A DNA stretch of 64,000 nt from Pseudoalteromonas sp. R3. GTDB taxonomy: Bacteria > Pseudomonadota > Gammaproteobacteria > Enterobacterales > Alteromonadaceae. The notes below the pieces were generated by a model. It searched no databases. It was not told the origin of the DNA and saw only the letters and a list, made by a program, of their open reading frames with translations. Both the position numbers and the translations under genes were made by a program. The DNA lies in contig NZ_CP034835.1 in the NCBI RefSeq assembly GCF_004014715.1, positions 3,410,001-3,474,000 of the forward strand, written 5' to 3'. This document shows positions 45,866 to 57,300 of this stretch, one piece after another (the first letter of the stretch is position 1; the number at the start of each line of letters is the position of its first letter).

Positions 45866-46864
45866 TCAATTCTGTGGTTTATTCCCACTGCGTTTTCTGA
45901 ATACCCCCGGTGAGCATCCAAACCATCGCTTGAAGGCTTTGTTAAAAGCAGCCTGTTCGTTAAACCCCAACTCCCTTGCCAATTCAGCCAGTGGCATAGT
46001 ACCCAGCAAGTCTTGAGTACGCCTGAGCCGCTCTTCAGTCAACAACTGAGAATAACTGGTATTACATTGTTTTAGCTGCCTTTGTACCTGACGTCCCGAT
46101 TTATTCAGAGCCGCTGCAATCACGCTCAGCTGACACTGACCCAGATCGACGCTGGCTGCCAGCATGATACGGATCTGCATCGCAAGCGACTGGTGCTGTT
46201 GCAATTGTATCAGCGCCTTATCTGAAAGCCGTAGCAGCTCTTCACGCATTACTTGATTAGCACGCCTGAACGGTAACATCAGGTAAGCATGTGGAAACGC
46301 TATCTGGTTACGAGGCTGATTGCCAAATACCTCACAGCCGAACCAATCAGCCAGTACCGACCGCTCTGCATCACTTAATGGACAGGTTAAATTGATGTAT
46401 TCAGGCGAAACAGGCTTAGGGACTAATGTACGCACCATGGCAACCCAACCGGTCAGATTGCGCAGAATAACGTGACGAGACGTTTGTGAATTTGGCAACC
46501 AGTCAATCATTGCCAGTGCACCCTGATGGTGAAAAATGGCGTGCGCTATACTGGCCACCAGCTGATCGTAGCGCAGCAGCGCCGACAGTGCCTGGTTTAA
46601 GTTTTCACAGCTTTCAACTAAGTAACCCAGCACCCCATAATCAGCCGACTGTATATGCTGGCCAAGGTGGAAGCCAAACAAAGGATCGCCGGTTCGCTCA
46701 GCCCCCAACTGTAAAGCCTGTTCGTAATCAGCTAACGGGACTCGGGTACCTAATTCAGACTCGATAGACTTAGACTGAACTAAAGTACTGTCCAGAGTCA
46801 CGCCCTGATGCTCCAGATACAGTAATACACCGTTAAAGAAATTTTTGTCTAAAGTATTTTCCAT
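45866..46864 (-). CDS. AraC family transcriptional regulator (arabinose-binding-like N-terminal domain)
   Basis: 332 aa from ATG 46864; the open frame extends to 46963 but runs through the divergent promoter. N-terminal OruR/ArgR-like domain (FGFHLGQHIQSADYGVLGYL), C-terminal HTH (LAELARELGFNEQAAFNKAF; WFGCSPGVFRK). It is divergent to an SRPBCC/hydroxylase gene pair, its probable target. Confidence 0.88.
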   Translation of the reverse strand: MENTLDKNFFNGVLLYLEHQGVTLDSTLVQSKSIESELGTRVPLADYEQALQLGAERTGDPLFGFHLGQHIQSADYGVLGYLVESCENLNQALSALLRYDQLVASIAHAIFHHQGALAMIDWLPNSQTSRHVILRNLTGWVAMVRTLVPKPVSPEYINLTCPLSDAERSVLADWFGCEVFGNQPRNQIAFPHAYLMLPFRRANQVMREELLRLSDKALIQLQQHQSLAMQIRIMLAASVDLGQCQLSVIAAALNKSGRQVQRQLKQCNTSYSQLLTEERLRRTQDLLGTMPLAELARELGFNEQAAFNKAFKRWFGCSPGVFRKRSGNKPQN

Positions 46865-46955
46865 GTCGTATTTGGACAAATTTACGTCGCCTATTCGCAA
46901 GATTGCCAGATAAACCTTACTTACACTACACAAAACGATGAGTAAGGAACTACCT

Positions 46956-47390
46956 ATGGTCAATATTCTGTGTCAAAAAGTGATCCCTGCGAAGCCCCAT
47001 ACAGTGCTCGAAACCCTGCTTGACCACCAGCAATTGGGGCGCTTTTTTAACGCACGATTTAAAGTTGTTCAGAGTGCTGTGCACCCAGCTATCCGCGGCG
47101 GCAGTGGCTGTATCCGAGAAGTCAGCATGCTCGGGATCCGATTTTATGAGCAGATCCTGCACGCCGACGAACATGCGATTCGCTACCAGATCGTTGGCGA
47201 TTTCCCGGTTAAGAAACATCATGGCGAAATCCGTCTGCTTCGCTGTACTGACAAGCAGTCCACTCAGGTTGATTACCATGTACGCTTCGCGGCGCCCAGA
47301 TATTTACCTGGCTTTGTGCTTCGTCGTGTTGTCACACGAGACATCAACCTTGCATTGAGCCGACTGGAGGCCCTGTATGCCCCCTGTTGA
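46956..47390 (+). CDS. SRPBCC family protein
   Basis: 144 aa from ATG 46956 (AAGGA about 8 bp upstream). Starts MVNILCQKVIPAKPHTVLET and has the alternating strand pattern of the START/Bet v1-like (SRPBCC) lipid-binding fold, with a C-terminal helix (RDINLALSRLEALY). Overlaps the next gene by 14 bp, suggesting joint function with the membrane hydroxylase. Ligand unknown. Confidence 0.75.
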   Translation: MVNILCQKVIPAKPHTVLETLLDHQQLGRFFNARFKVVQSAVHPAIRGGSGCIREVSMLGIRFYEQILHADEHAIRYQIVGDFPVKKHHGEIRLLRCTDKQSTQVDYHVRFAAPRYLPGFVLRRVVTRDINLALSRLEALYAPC

Positions 47391-48191
47391 ACTCATTTTA
47401 CTGCTACTTAGCCCGGTTTTTATTGTTGCTATTGCATTAGAGTACACCTCGCCCGGCGGCATTATTGCCTCACGGATAGCCTGCACAATGTGGTGCTTGC
47501 CTTACTGCATCAGGGCAGTGATATGCTGGCCTTAATCGTGTTGATGCCACTGTTCTACTGGCTCCATGACTTTGCCCTGTTTGACGTACCGCTGACACCA
47601 CTTAACCTCATTGGCGCCTTTTTACTTCAGGATTTTTTATATTACTGGTTTCATCGTGCATCCCATAAAGTACACTGGCTGTGGCTGGCGCATGTGGTCC
47701 ACCACAGCTCGAAACAGATGAACTTCTCGACGGCCTTTCGTCAAAGTTTACTGTACCCGGTTGTTGGAATGTGGCTTTTCTGGACCCCGATGATCTTGGT
47801 GGGCTTTGCACCCGAGTTGGTATTGGCTATCGTTGCCATTAACCTCGCCTTTCAGTTTTTCGTTCATACGCAGCTTGTCGGCCAGCTAGGCTGGCTTGAA
47901 TGGGTGTTTAATACTCCAACGCATCATCGTATTCACCATGCCAGCAACCCGTGTTATCTGGACAAAAACTTTGCTGGTGTATTGATCATTTGGGACAAGC
48001 TATTTGGCACCTATATCGATATACAGCCCGCAGAAAAGATCCGCTATGGGATTGTCGGCAGTGCACCAAAAGAGACTCTCCTGTCTATCAACTTCCATGA
48101 ATGTCGGGTGTTGCTGGGAAAACTGAACAAAGCCAGGGGGCTAAAAAACAAACTCAAGCAACTATTTTCAGCGCCACGGCATAGAGATTAA
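47377..48191 (+). CDS. Sterol desaturase/fatty acid hydroxylase family protein, frame broken once (frameshifted as sequenced)
   Basis: ATG 47377 has GGAGG 6 bp upstream. The first 27 codons (PPVELILLLLSPVFIVAIAL) give a membrane span, then the frame shifts at about 47453-47462; the rest continues as DSLHNVVLALLHQG to the end (about 270 aa repaired). Di-iron histidine motifs of the family are present: HRASHKVHWLWLAHVVHHSS and THHRIHHASN. It acts in the inner membrane on a lipid. One restored base near GGCGG would rejoin the halves. Confidence 0.85.
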
Positions 48192-48240
48192 GCATCGTCA
48201 GTCAGCCACTTAATGACAGAGCCATAAAAATTACACTTTA

Positions 48241-48293
48241 TAGTTTACTTTTGCGCCAAAATAAAAGTAAACTATACAGTGTAGTTTACTTTT
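48241..48293. promoter_or_regulatory. Promoter with triple inverted operator upstream of the metallo-hydrolase
   Basis: The 12-bp element TAGTTTACTTTT occurs at 48241-48252 and 48282-48293, with its exact reverse complement at 48263-48274. The last two form a perfect inverted repeat with 7-bp spacer. A promoter fits inside: -35 TTGCGC (48251-48256), 16 bp, -10 TATACA (48273-48278). A repressor bound here would block it; the palindrome size suits a TetR-type protein. Confidence 0.7.
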
Positions 48294-48303
48294 AGGTAGC
48301 ACA

Positions 48304-49408
48304 ATGAAGAAGTGGTTTGTTATTTTTGCCGTTGTTTTAGGCAGCATTACAGGGGGCTGTTCCATGATCTCTAATCTCAATGCACACGTACCGTCTCAGA
48401 ATTATCAGTCTGAGCATTTTCAAGGCGGCCGGTTTAAAAACCTGCACCCAACCATGCCAACCAGCCTGAGCAAAACGCTGGCGATCACCTGGCGCTTTTT
48501 TACCGAAACCAAAATCGCCGCTGAGCCTGAGCAAGCCTTACCAGTAGAAACGATTACCCGCGCTAACCTGGATGCTTTGTCAGACTCAGGAATTCATATC
48601 ATCAAGCTGGGCCATTCCTCAGTGCTGCTAAAAGTGAATGGCGCTTATTGGTTGCTGGACCCCGTTTTCTCTGAGCGCGCTTCGCCTTTTTCATTTATCG
48701 GGCCAAGCCGCTTTCATCAGCCACCCATTTCGCTTGATGCTCTGCCACCTATAGAAAAAGTGCTGATCTCGCATAACCATTATGACCACCTCGACAAAGA
48801 CGCAGTGAAACAACTCAACGCAAAAACACGTCAGTTTCTGGTGCCATTGGGTGTAGAGGGTGATTTGGTTCGCTGGGTATAGAAGCAGAAAAAATTCACT
48901 CATTTGACTGGTGGCAGGAGCAACATGATCAGCATGTCATGCTGGCCTTTACGCCGACTCAACACTTTTCCGGACGCGGCCTGAGTGACGCGAATCGTAC
49001 CCTATGGGGTTCCTGGGTTATAAAAACGGCTCATGAGAGCCTGTATTTCAGCGGTGATTCAGGCTATTTTCCGGGCTTTAAAGTTATTGGTGAACGCTAT
49101 GGTCCGTTTGACTATACCCTGATAGAAACAGGCGCCTATGATAGCGGCTGGGCAGATATTCATATGACCCTGAGCAAAGCGTGCAGGCACATCTGGATCT
49201 GCGTGGCAAAATCATGATCCCCATTCATAACGGGACCTTTGATCTGGCCTTCCACAGCTGGTACGACCCTCTGGAGCGAGTACTTAAAGCCGCTCAACAT
49301 CAGGGAGTAGTGATCAACACCCCGACTCCTGGCGAAGTACTCACTATCAACCAGGCTTACTTAAATCGACTCTGGTGGCAGTCTTTGATGGCGCAAACCA
49401 GTCGCTAA
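48304..49408 (+). CDS. MBL-fold metallo-hydrolase, frame broken twice (pseudogene as sequenced)
   Basis: Lipoprotein-like N-terminus (FVIFAVVLGSITGGCSM). Zinc motif LISHNHYDHLDKDAV in the first segment, YFSGDSGYFPGF and IETGAYDSGWADIH in the second, IPIHNGTFDLAFHSWYDPLE in the third. These belong to one NAPE-PLD/RomA-like beta-lactamase-fold hydrolase of about 367 aa. Breaks: GGG at 48875-48877 (GGGG expected, restoring RWGIEAEKIHSFDWW) and CCC at 49168-49170 (CCCC expected). Expression is likely controlled by the upstream palindrome. Substrate unknown. Confidence 0.85.
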
Positions 49409-49592
49409 AAAAGCAGCAAGAGAGCCTTGTTGACAGCACGTATACCGTCCGGGTTATAGCTCTCTTCTTTTCGCCTCTACTGTGGCTATCAAACCTGCCG
49501 CCCTGGCTGACAAAGCGTAGTAAAAGCAATGTCCAGCCTGCGCAAGTGGCTAAACAGTGTTAATTGCAGCCACTTTTATACATGCAGTGCGC

Positions 49593-50146
49593 TTAACGCT
49601 CTGCTGAATAGGGATCTTCCGCCATCAAGTAGGCTCTCAGATCTGCTTTCTGAGGATGGTTAATCAGCCAGTCCCGAGTCTCGCGTAATCGCTTATAGGT
49701 ATCGTCGCCAAACTTATCTTTATAGATATCAGCAAAGTTTTGCTGGCTGGTGTCTTCGCGAATTTGCTGTTGCCATTGCTGGTTACCAGCTGGTTCAGCG
49801 CGCCCGCAAGACCCTCTGCTTTAAGTAATTGCCATTCACCTTTATCAAGCCAGAGTCCACCTGTTGCAACACTATAATCAACCCGGTGGGCACTCGTTGC
49901 ACTGATCCTGAATTTTCTCATCAAAGTGCCTGATACCGGACAAAGTAATGCGCGTTTACTGTCCTGCACATCTTCGCCAAACTCAATATGCTCAGCAAAT
50001 TGATAGTCCGGATTACGCTCTTTCCACGCCACATAGTCTTCTATGAGGATCCAATCACCCTGGCAGTGGTCACAGCTATGTGCCCGAAATAAGCCTTCAA
50101 TAAATCCGGGTCGCAGCTGACCCACACCACAACTTGTACATTTCAT
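49593..50146 (-). CDS. Zinc-ribbon protein (zf-TFIIB type), frame broken once (frameshifted as sequenced)
   Basis: ATG 50146 with GGGAG 5 bp upstream. N-terminal zinc ribbon MKCTSCGVGQLRPGF and CDHCQGDWI, then a second CPVSGTLMRKFRIS and GGLWLDKGEWQLL, typical of TFIIB-like zinc-finger proteins. The frame is lost at about 49783-49792; the remaining codons in the other frame (QQWQQQIREDTSQQNF to YLMAEDPYSAER) are clearly coding and end with TAA at 49595-49593. One G restored in CTGG joins them (about 184 aa). Function unknown. Confidence 0.75.
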
Positions 50147-50348
50147 AGGATCTCCCAATGCATTATCCATGTGATACACGTGAGCCAGTGTAAAGCAATT
50201 AGACGTTGGCCTCAATTTGTGAACTATGCCAAGTGCGCAAACATTATCAATCGCCTCTGGTATACGCTAAATTCCGTCGCCAACAACAGCAATATGTATC
50301 AACTGAGTGCTAGACTAATTTACCAATAACTCAAGCGAGAAAAGCAAC

Positions 50349-51223
50349 ATGACAACACGTGCCACCACACTTAATCACTATCAGCAACGGCTGCTGCGTG
50401 TGATTGACTATATGTACGACCATGTTGAACAGGATCTGGACGTGAACACACTGGCCGACGTGGCCTGTATGTCCTGTTACCACTTCCATCGCATTTTTCG
50501 CGAGTTTATGGGTGAACCGGTAAACGCCACTGTCAGGCGTATGCGCATGTTGAAGGCGGCATCCTATTTAGTTCGCAGCACACTGACACAGCAGCAGATA
50601 GCCAGACGGGTAAACTATGGCAGCGTTGAAGCCTTTAACCGGGCATTCAGCCGCCATTATGGCATGACGCCCAATCAATTTCGTCAGCAACAGCAAGGCG
50701 ATCCGCTGCACAGCGCTGCGTTTTATCCGGCTCAACCACAGGAGTACAACACTATGTATCAGGTAGAACAAACGCAACAAAATGCATTAACCCTTATTGG
50801 CCTGGCGCACCGGGGGACTATATGCAGATAGGTAAAACCTTCGAAAAGCTCGGTATGATGGCTGGTAGTACAGGCCTTATCAACGAGCAGACTCGTTACT
50901 TTGGTATTTACTATGACGACCCGCAAACGGTAGATCAGGACAACCTCAGGGCCATGGCATGTATCACTCTGGCCTCTGGCACTGAGTTCGATAAAGAGAC
51001 CTTTGAAGCCGTGACCATTCCGGCAGGTAAGCTGGTCTCGCTGACCTTCAAGGGTGATTACAGCGAACTGGAGCAACCCTATAACTGGTTATTTGGCCAA
51101 TGGCTACCGCAAAGTGGCCTGGAACTTATGGATTTCCCTCCGTTTGAGGAATACCTGAATGACACCCGGGACACCGCGCCCCAGGACTTACTCACTAAGA
51201 TTAACTGCCTGGTGCAGGCCTAG
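50349..51223 (+). CDS. AraC family regulator with GyrI-like effector domain, frame broken once (frameshifted as sequenced)
   Basis: N-terminal AraC DNA-binding domain (VNTLADVACMSCYHFHRIFR; RVNYGSVEAFNRAFSRHYGM), then a GyrI/SOUL-like effector-binding domain (GIYYDDPQTV; FDKETFEAVTIPAGKLVSLT). The frame breaks at GGGGG (50812-50816); six G would read AHRGDYMQIGKTFEKLGMMA and give about 291 aa. Such Rob/TipA-like proteins bind small molecules through the GyrI part. Confidence 0.87.
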
Positions 51224-52648
51224 CAAAGTAACGCAGTACCGCACTTAACAGCATTTCGACCAGTTCATTCGCCTGTTGCTGCGAAGGTGCTTCGGCATAA
51301 CATCGCAGCTCAGGCGCGTTGCCCGATTGCCTTAAGTGAACGATGCGCTCGGCATCCAGTGCAAAGCGAACCCCATCCAGCGTGCTCAGAACTTTGGGTG
51401 TATCACGACACGCCAGCATAGTTGCAAGCCGCAGTGGCTGCTCCTGAAGTAAAGTTAACAGGCGATCTGAGCTGGCTTTTTCGATACCCTGCAGGCGATG
51501 GCTGGCAGTAAAGCGACTTTCATACTGAGACATTAGCTGAGCCAGATTGGCACCACATTGCTTGCTCAAATAGAGGATAGCCAGCAGAGGGAGTAAGGCA
51601 TCCCGGGTCGGCAAGCGCACCATGGCCTTACCCCCTAAGGTGATATCTGACCCCAGTAAAAAACCGCCATTGGCTTCAAAGCCTGCGACCGCCTCGTAAC
51701 ACTCCGTCAGAGCAGTCAACTGCTCGATAACATAAGGAGAGCCAATTCGCGTGCGCTGAATCTGCTTAAATTCGCCACTTAGCTCCAGTGAAGAATTGCA
51801 ATTCAGCGGCACACTGAGTGCCTCAATACCCAACGCTTTGGCACTTAACAGCCCAAGCATATCACCTCTGTGCCACTGCCCGGTGTGATCTGCTATCATT
51901 GGCCTGTCGCCGTCTCCATCGGTGCTGAATAACAAATCCAGCTGGTGTTCTTTGGTCCAGTACTCGGCTTTTGCTCTATCTTGTTCGCTAAGGGCTTCTG
52001 TATCAACCGGAACAAACTCCTCACTGCGACCCAGGCAGATAACCTGCGCCCCCAGAGTTCGTAATACAGATGCGTATAGCTCGCGCCCGGCACTGGTATG
52101 TTCATACAGACCAATCCTCAGCCCTGCACATAAATCAGCGGGAAAAACATCAATCATCCGCGACAGGTATGGAGCAGTTATCTGGCTGTCAGGTGCTGGA
52201 AGTGGTTGTATGGTCAAAGAACCAACGCCCGAGCGACAAGCCAGTATCGCGGCTTCATCGACCTTATCTATCTCGCCATGGGGATGGTAAAATTTTAATC
52301 CGTTACGATCATGAGGTATATGGCTGCCTGTGACCATCACCGCTGCCACTGCATTTTGCTGTGCATACAAAGCCAGTGCGGGCGTCGGCAACACACCACC
52401 AAAACGCACCTTAATGCCAAGGGCACGCAGGGCACTGATACAATACTGAGTAATCAGTGGACTGGAGGGACGATTATCCATACCCAACACCACTGTATCG
52501 AAATGGTAACGTGTGCGCAGTTGCTCAATCATCGCCACCATAAATGCCTGACATACCTGAGCAGTAAACTGGGTATTTAGCCCCTGGCACCACTGGTGCC
52601 AAACTGAATACCACTTTGCGCAATGAGGTGTGCACAATCAGCTGACAT
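51201..52648 (-). CDS. manB: Phosphomannomutase/phosphohexomutase, frame broken once near the N-terminus
   Basis: The main frame shows GSHIPHDRNGLKFY (active Ser), DGDGDRPMI (metal loop), GFEANGGFLLGS (sugar loop) and RQSGNAPELR (phosphate loop). Its annotated N-terminus lacks the family start motif. The motif FGTSGARG is found in another frame starting at ATG 52648 (MSADCAHLIAQSGIQFGTSG), broken at about 52578-52585, where one extra base gives RGLNTQFTAQ. Repaired length about 482 aa. The ATG lies inside the end of manC (11-bp overlap). It converts mannose-6-P to mannose-1-P for GDP-mannose. Confidence 0.87.
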
Positions 52649-54074
52649 CCTGATTTCCCCGGGTGTAATCATCTTCAAACCGGACAATATCATCCTCTTC
52701 CAGATAGCTGCCTGACTGCACCTCAATCAGCTGCAAATCTACTTTGCCAGGGTTACTAAGCCGATGTACAACCGTTGCTGGGATAAACACGGATTGGTCT
52801 TCGCTCAGTAAACGACGTTCCTCGCCAATTTCTACCGCTGCCGTACCAGACACCACCACCCAGTGCTCAGCGCGGTGATAATGTAATTGCCGTGACAAGC
52901 TGTGCCCCGGTCGTACTGTGATCCGCTTGACTAAAAACCGCTCACCCCGGTCGACAATGTCATACTTACCCCAGGGACGGTAAACTTCTCTGTGCTCAGT
53001 CACTTGTGCTACAGCGCGGCTTTTCAGCTCATCGACCAGTGATTTGATAGCCTGGCTCTGACTTCGATGAGCCACCAGAAGCGTATCTTTGGTGTCAACC
53101 ACCACCAGGTCCTGCACACCAACCGTTGCCACCAGCCGATCTTGCGTAATCACTAAATTATCCTGTGAATCCAACGCCGTTACATCGCCAAGGTGAACAT
53201 TACGGTCAGTATCTTTGGGCAAAGTTTGCCAAAGCGCCTCAAAGCTGCCAATGTCATTCCAGCTTGCATTCATGGGCACTACGGCCGCACGCTCTGTGTG
53301 CTCCATTACGGCATAGTCTATCGATTCGGCTGGAGATGCTAAAAAAGCGTCGCGGTTTATTCGGGTAAAGTCCAGATCGGGGTGCAGCTGCGCCATCGCC
53401 TGCTCACAGGCCTGCAGAATATCGGGCCGATACAGTGCCAACTCATCGAGGTAATCACTAGCTTTAAACAAAAACATCCCACTGTTCCAGAGGTAATTTC
53501 CGTTATCAAGGTAACGCTGCGCGGTTGGAACATCTGGTTTTTCGACAAAAGCAGTAACTCCAGCACCAATCACCTGACCAATGTCATTCTTTAATGGTGA
53601 ACCACATTGAATATACCCATAGCCGGAGTGCGGGCTGTCAGGTGTAATCCCGAACGTCACCAGTTTGCCACTGTGTGCCAATGCCAGACCTTGATTAACG
53701 CTTTGCCTGAAGGCCGAAACATCCCCAATATAGTGATCTGACGCCAAAACCAACAAGACGGGATCTTCTCCCCGACTTCGAACCTTCAACGCAGCCAACG
53801 CTATGGCCGGAGCAGTATTACGCCCTTGCGGTTCCAGTATGATCCCACCCGGCTGATAGCCAATCGCCCTCACTTGCTCCGCACAAATAAACCGGTGCTC
53901 CTCGTTACAGATCAACAGTGCCGGTTGATGGCTGTCCGTTTCCAGTCGCAGTAATGTTTCTTGCAACAGTGAGTGTGAGGAACCAAGCTGCAAAAACTGT
54001 TTTGGGTAACACTCACGAGACAAAGGCCAAAGCCGGGTTCCAGATCCACCACATAAAATAACCGGTAATATCAT
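52638..54074 (-). CDS. manC: Mannose-1-phosphate guanylyltransferase/mannose-6-phosphate isomerase
   Basis: 478 aa from ATG 54074. Nucleotidyltransferase motif MILPVILCGGSGTRLWPLSR, then GYGYIQCG, FVEKPDVPTAQRYL, NSGMFLFKA, and a C-terminal cupin isomerase domain (RPWGKYDIVDRGERFLVKRI; QLHYHRAEHWVVVSGTA). It makes GDP-mannose from mannose-1-P. Translationally coupled to manB; no further polysaccharide genes are in the window. Confidence 0.94.
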   Translation of the reverse strand: MILPVILCGGSGTRLWPLSRECYPKQFLQLGSSHSLLQETLLRLETDSHQPALLICNEEHRFICAEQVRAIGYQPGGIILEPQGRNTAPAIALAALKVRSRGEDPVLLVLASDHYIGDVSAFRQSVNQGLALAHSGKLVTFGITPDSPHSGYGYIQCGSPLKNDIGQVIGAGVTAFVEKPDVPTAQRYLDNGNYLWNSGMFLFKASDYLDELALYRPDILQACEQAMAQLHPDLDFTRINRDAFLASPAESIDYAVMEHTERAAVVPMNASWNDIGSFEALWQTLPKDTDRNVHLGDVTALDSQDNLVITQDRLVATVGVQDLVVVDTKDTLLVAHRSQSQAIKSLVDELKSRAVAQVTEHREVYRPWGKYDIVDRGERFLVKRITVRPGHSLSRQLHYHRAEHWVVVSGTAAVEIGEERRLLSEDQSVFIPATVVHRLSNPGKVDLQLIEVQSGSYLEEDDIVRFEDDYTRGNQDVS

Positions 54075-54346
54075 CTTTACTCTACCCAGACACCCTAAGT
54101 GCGTGCCAATGTTCAACTAAATTAATACACCATTTTACCTGCTGACCCTGCACAGGAGCAATGCTCTGCGCTTCACCCAGTATTCACTCTAATGGGCTAC
54201 ACTCTCTTATCGCGTAACTTACCCTCAGATTGATAATCCGGTATATGATATGATCTTACAATACCATTACTGGTCAGGCCGTTACTGGCAACCAAGGATA
54301 TTCTCAGTACTCACCTGCACTCAATGCAGACTCAAGGAGCTTTAGC

Positions 54347-57300
54347 ATGTCGGGCAACCCCCCTTTTAATCCCATCGCCGTGTTCTTTCTCTTTTTTATT
54401 TTGTTGCTGCAAAGCACGGTTCAGGCGCAGGGCAAAGTGATGCAACAACCTAAGCTGGCCATTGTTGGTTCGGGGCCTCTGGTCGCCAAAGGAAGCGGAC
54501 AGTCCATTCCAATCACCTACCAGCATATTGATGCAGTTGATGTGGAATTGCTGCGTCTCACCAGCGCCCATGATTTTCTCAGCCGCTACTACCTGACGGA
54601 CAAGCTGTATCCGAGCTCACTGGATCGACTGCAATATACCTATGACAGCGTTTTTGCCGATAGATTTAACCTGCCCCAAACTACTCAGGCAGGTATTCAG
54701 TCGGCCCGATTACCAATACCAAAATCGCTGGCCAGTGGCTGGTACATTATCGTGCTAAAAGCGCCGGGTATGTTTAATGAGTTACAGGCAAAGCATCTGC
54801 TGCTGACCGATCTGGGCATTCAGGCAAAAGTGTTTAAGCAACACGCCAGCTTGCAGATCAACCGTCTTTCTACAGGACGCCCAGTCAAAGGCGTCAAAGT
54901 TAAGGCCTTTCGCAAGCATGAGTTACTGAGAGAGACGAAAACCGATCAGCATGGTGCTGTGCACTTTGATATCCAGCTGCATCGGGATGACATCATAGTT
55001 GCAGAGTATACCAGCAGTGAGGGCGAATCTGAGTATGCGCTGTTGCCTATCAAAGAAGTGCCATTGGATTTATCGGATTACCAGGTTGGTGGTCGCCCCT
55101 ACCAGGATATGGAGGCATATATTTATAGCAACCGGGATCTGGTTAAACCCGGCGAGTCTCTGCCCATAAATATTTTGCTGCGCAATGCCGATGGTATAGC
55201 GCTCACAGAGCAGCCCATCACTGTAACTGTAACAAACCCCTTGCAGGAGGAAATACTGCGCGAGCAACTGACGCCGGGTGAAGCGGGTTTTTTCAATACA
55301 CATTTATATACTGATACAGGCTGGCCAACCGGACGTTATAAAGTCTCTGTGATGCTTGACCCAACCGCTCGCTCTGCCATAGGTCACTTTGAATTTCAGC
55401 TGGAAGAATTTGTGCCAGAGCGCATGGACCTGACCTTCAGTGGACAAGACGCATTTGTTACAGCAGGTTCATCCATGCCTCTGTCAGTGCAGGGACGCTA
55501 CTTGTTCGGCAGCCCCGCTGCAGGAAACACCTTAAAAGCCAACCTGGTGCATCGCGCCGTACGCCATTACCCGGGCCCATTTGCCGACTTCTTCGTTGGT
55601 GAAGATTTTTATCTCAGCAACCGCTTTCAAACACTACCTGATCAGCGCTTATCTGAACAGGGCACGCTGGCCCTAACCCTGCCCACAGTGAGTGCCAACA
55701 TGCTCAAAAGCCCGGTAGCAACACAAGTGAACCTCAGCTTGCTGGAATCTGGCGGCGCTGCCGTACAACGACGATTAAGCTATACAAGCTGGAAATCCAG
55801 CCCAATCCCCGCTGTTAAGCCCGCTCAGGCTGAATTCAAATATGCTTCAGATGCACAGTTCGAGCTGGCACTGCTCAGCCCAGATGGCCAACGCTTAACA
55901 AGTGGGGAACTGGACGTCGAACTCAGTTACGATCAGGGGCGGTATTTCTGGTTTTATGAAGAAGGCATAGGCTGGCGCCGTCAGTCTCAGCCACAGTGGC
56001 GTAGTGAAGCCAAACAAACCGTGGTGCTTAATGAGGACACCCACACGGTACAATTCCCCGTCGAATGGGGGAACTACCGTCTGATAATTACCGATAAGCT
56101 TAGCAAAGCCAAAACAGTCTATGACTTTTATGCCGGCTGGCATAGGGGGTATCAGCAGCTCAAGGCCAAACCGCAGCACCTGTCAATGCAGCTGGATAAA
56201 CGCCATTATCAGGCAGGTGACATCTTGCTCGTGGAACTGGATGCACCAGCCGATGGACAGCTACAACTGGCACTGGAAGCCGACAGTGTACTTTGGACGC
56301 ACAGCCAGTCTGTTAGCAAAGGTAAAACGACGCTGCGCGTTCCGCTCGATAAATCGCTGGCTCGCCACGACCTCTACCTCAGCGCTACCTTGTTCAGCGG
56401 CCACTCCAGTGCGCTGCAACGCCACTTTGGCATTGTCCCTGTCAGGCTGGCACGCGAAGACAGGGAGCTGAAGCTGGACCTGACTTTACCGGATAAAATT
56501 GAGCCGCTTAAGCCACTGACCGTGGAAATTCACACTTCAGATATCGCTGCTCCACAAGCTGAGCAAAGCTGGGTCACCCTGTCGGTTGTCGACAAAGGGA
56601 TACTGAATCTGAGTCGTTATTATCCGGTCGACCCGCATCACTATCTGTTCAATCAACGTCGCTACGGTGGCGATGTGATTGACTTGTATTCACGACGTTA
56701 CGATAACCGTCCCGATCCGTTTGCCCAGTCCCGCTTTGGCAGTGACAGTAATGAGCGCAGTGACAACCGCAACGATAATCTGGTCGAGAGTAAAACCGTG
56801 ATCCTGATGACCCAGCCGGTCCAACTGATTGACGGCAAAGCCAGCGTTACAGTGGATATGCCTGATTACAATGGTGAAGTACAAATCGTCGCAACCGCTT
56901 TCAATCACACTCAGGTTGGCCACAAGGTCGAATCCCGCCCGGTCAGTGCGCCGGTGATCGCTGAGCTGAGCGTACCACGCTTTTTTGTGCCCAGAGATGA
57001 AACTTCCGTCACGCTGGACCTGCACAATGTCAGTGGCAGCGAACAGACCCTGTCGGTCACAGTCAAGCCATCTGGCTCGGTGCAGTTTGTTGATGAACAC
57101 ACTTTTACGGTAACCCTGGACGACCAGGCTCATTGGAGTCGCTCTATGCGTTTGCTTGTTGGCGCTACCCCTTGGTCGCATACCGCAACGGTACAAATTG
57201 AGTTGCAGGGCGCGGAAGTATCACAAACACGCAGCTGGTCTGTGCCCATCAAAGCGATTGAACCTCAGCTGGTGCAGGCGACCACGCTCATGTTATCCCC

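Noticed and set aside
49375..49563. 62-aa ORF after the metallo-hydrolase
   Set aside because: Its start lies inside the end of the hydrolase, there is no Shine-Dalgarno sequence and no family resemblance; probably chance, although a further frame break cannot be excluded.
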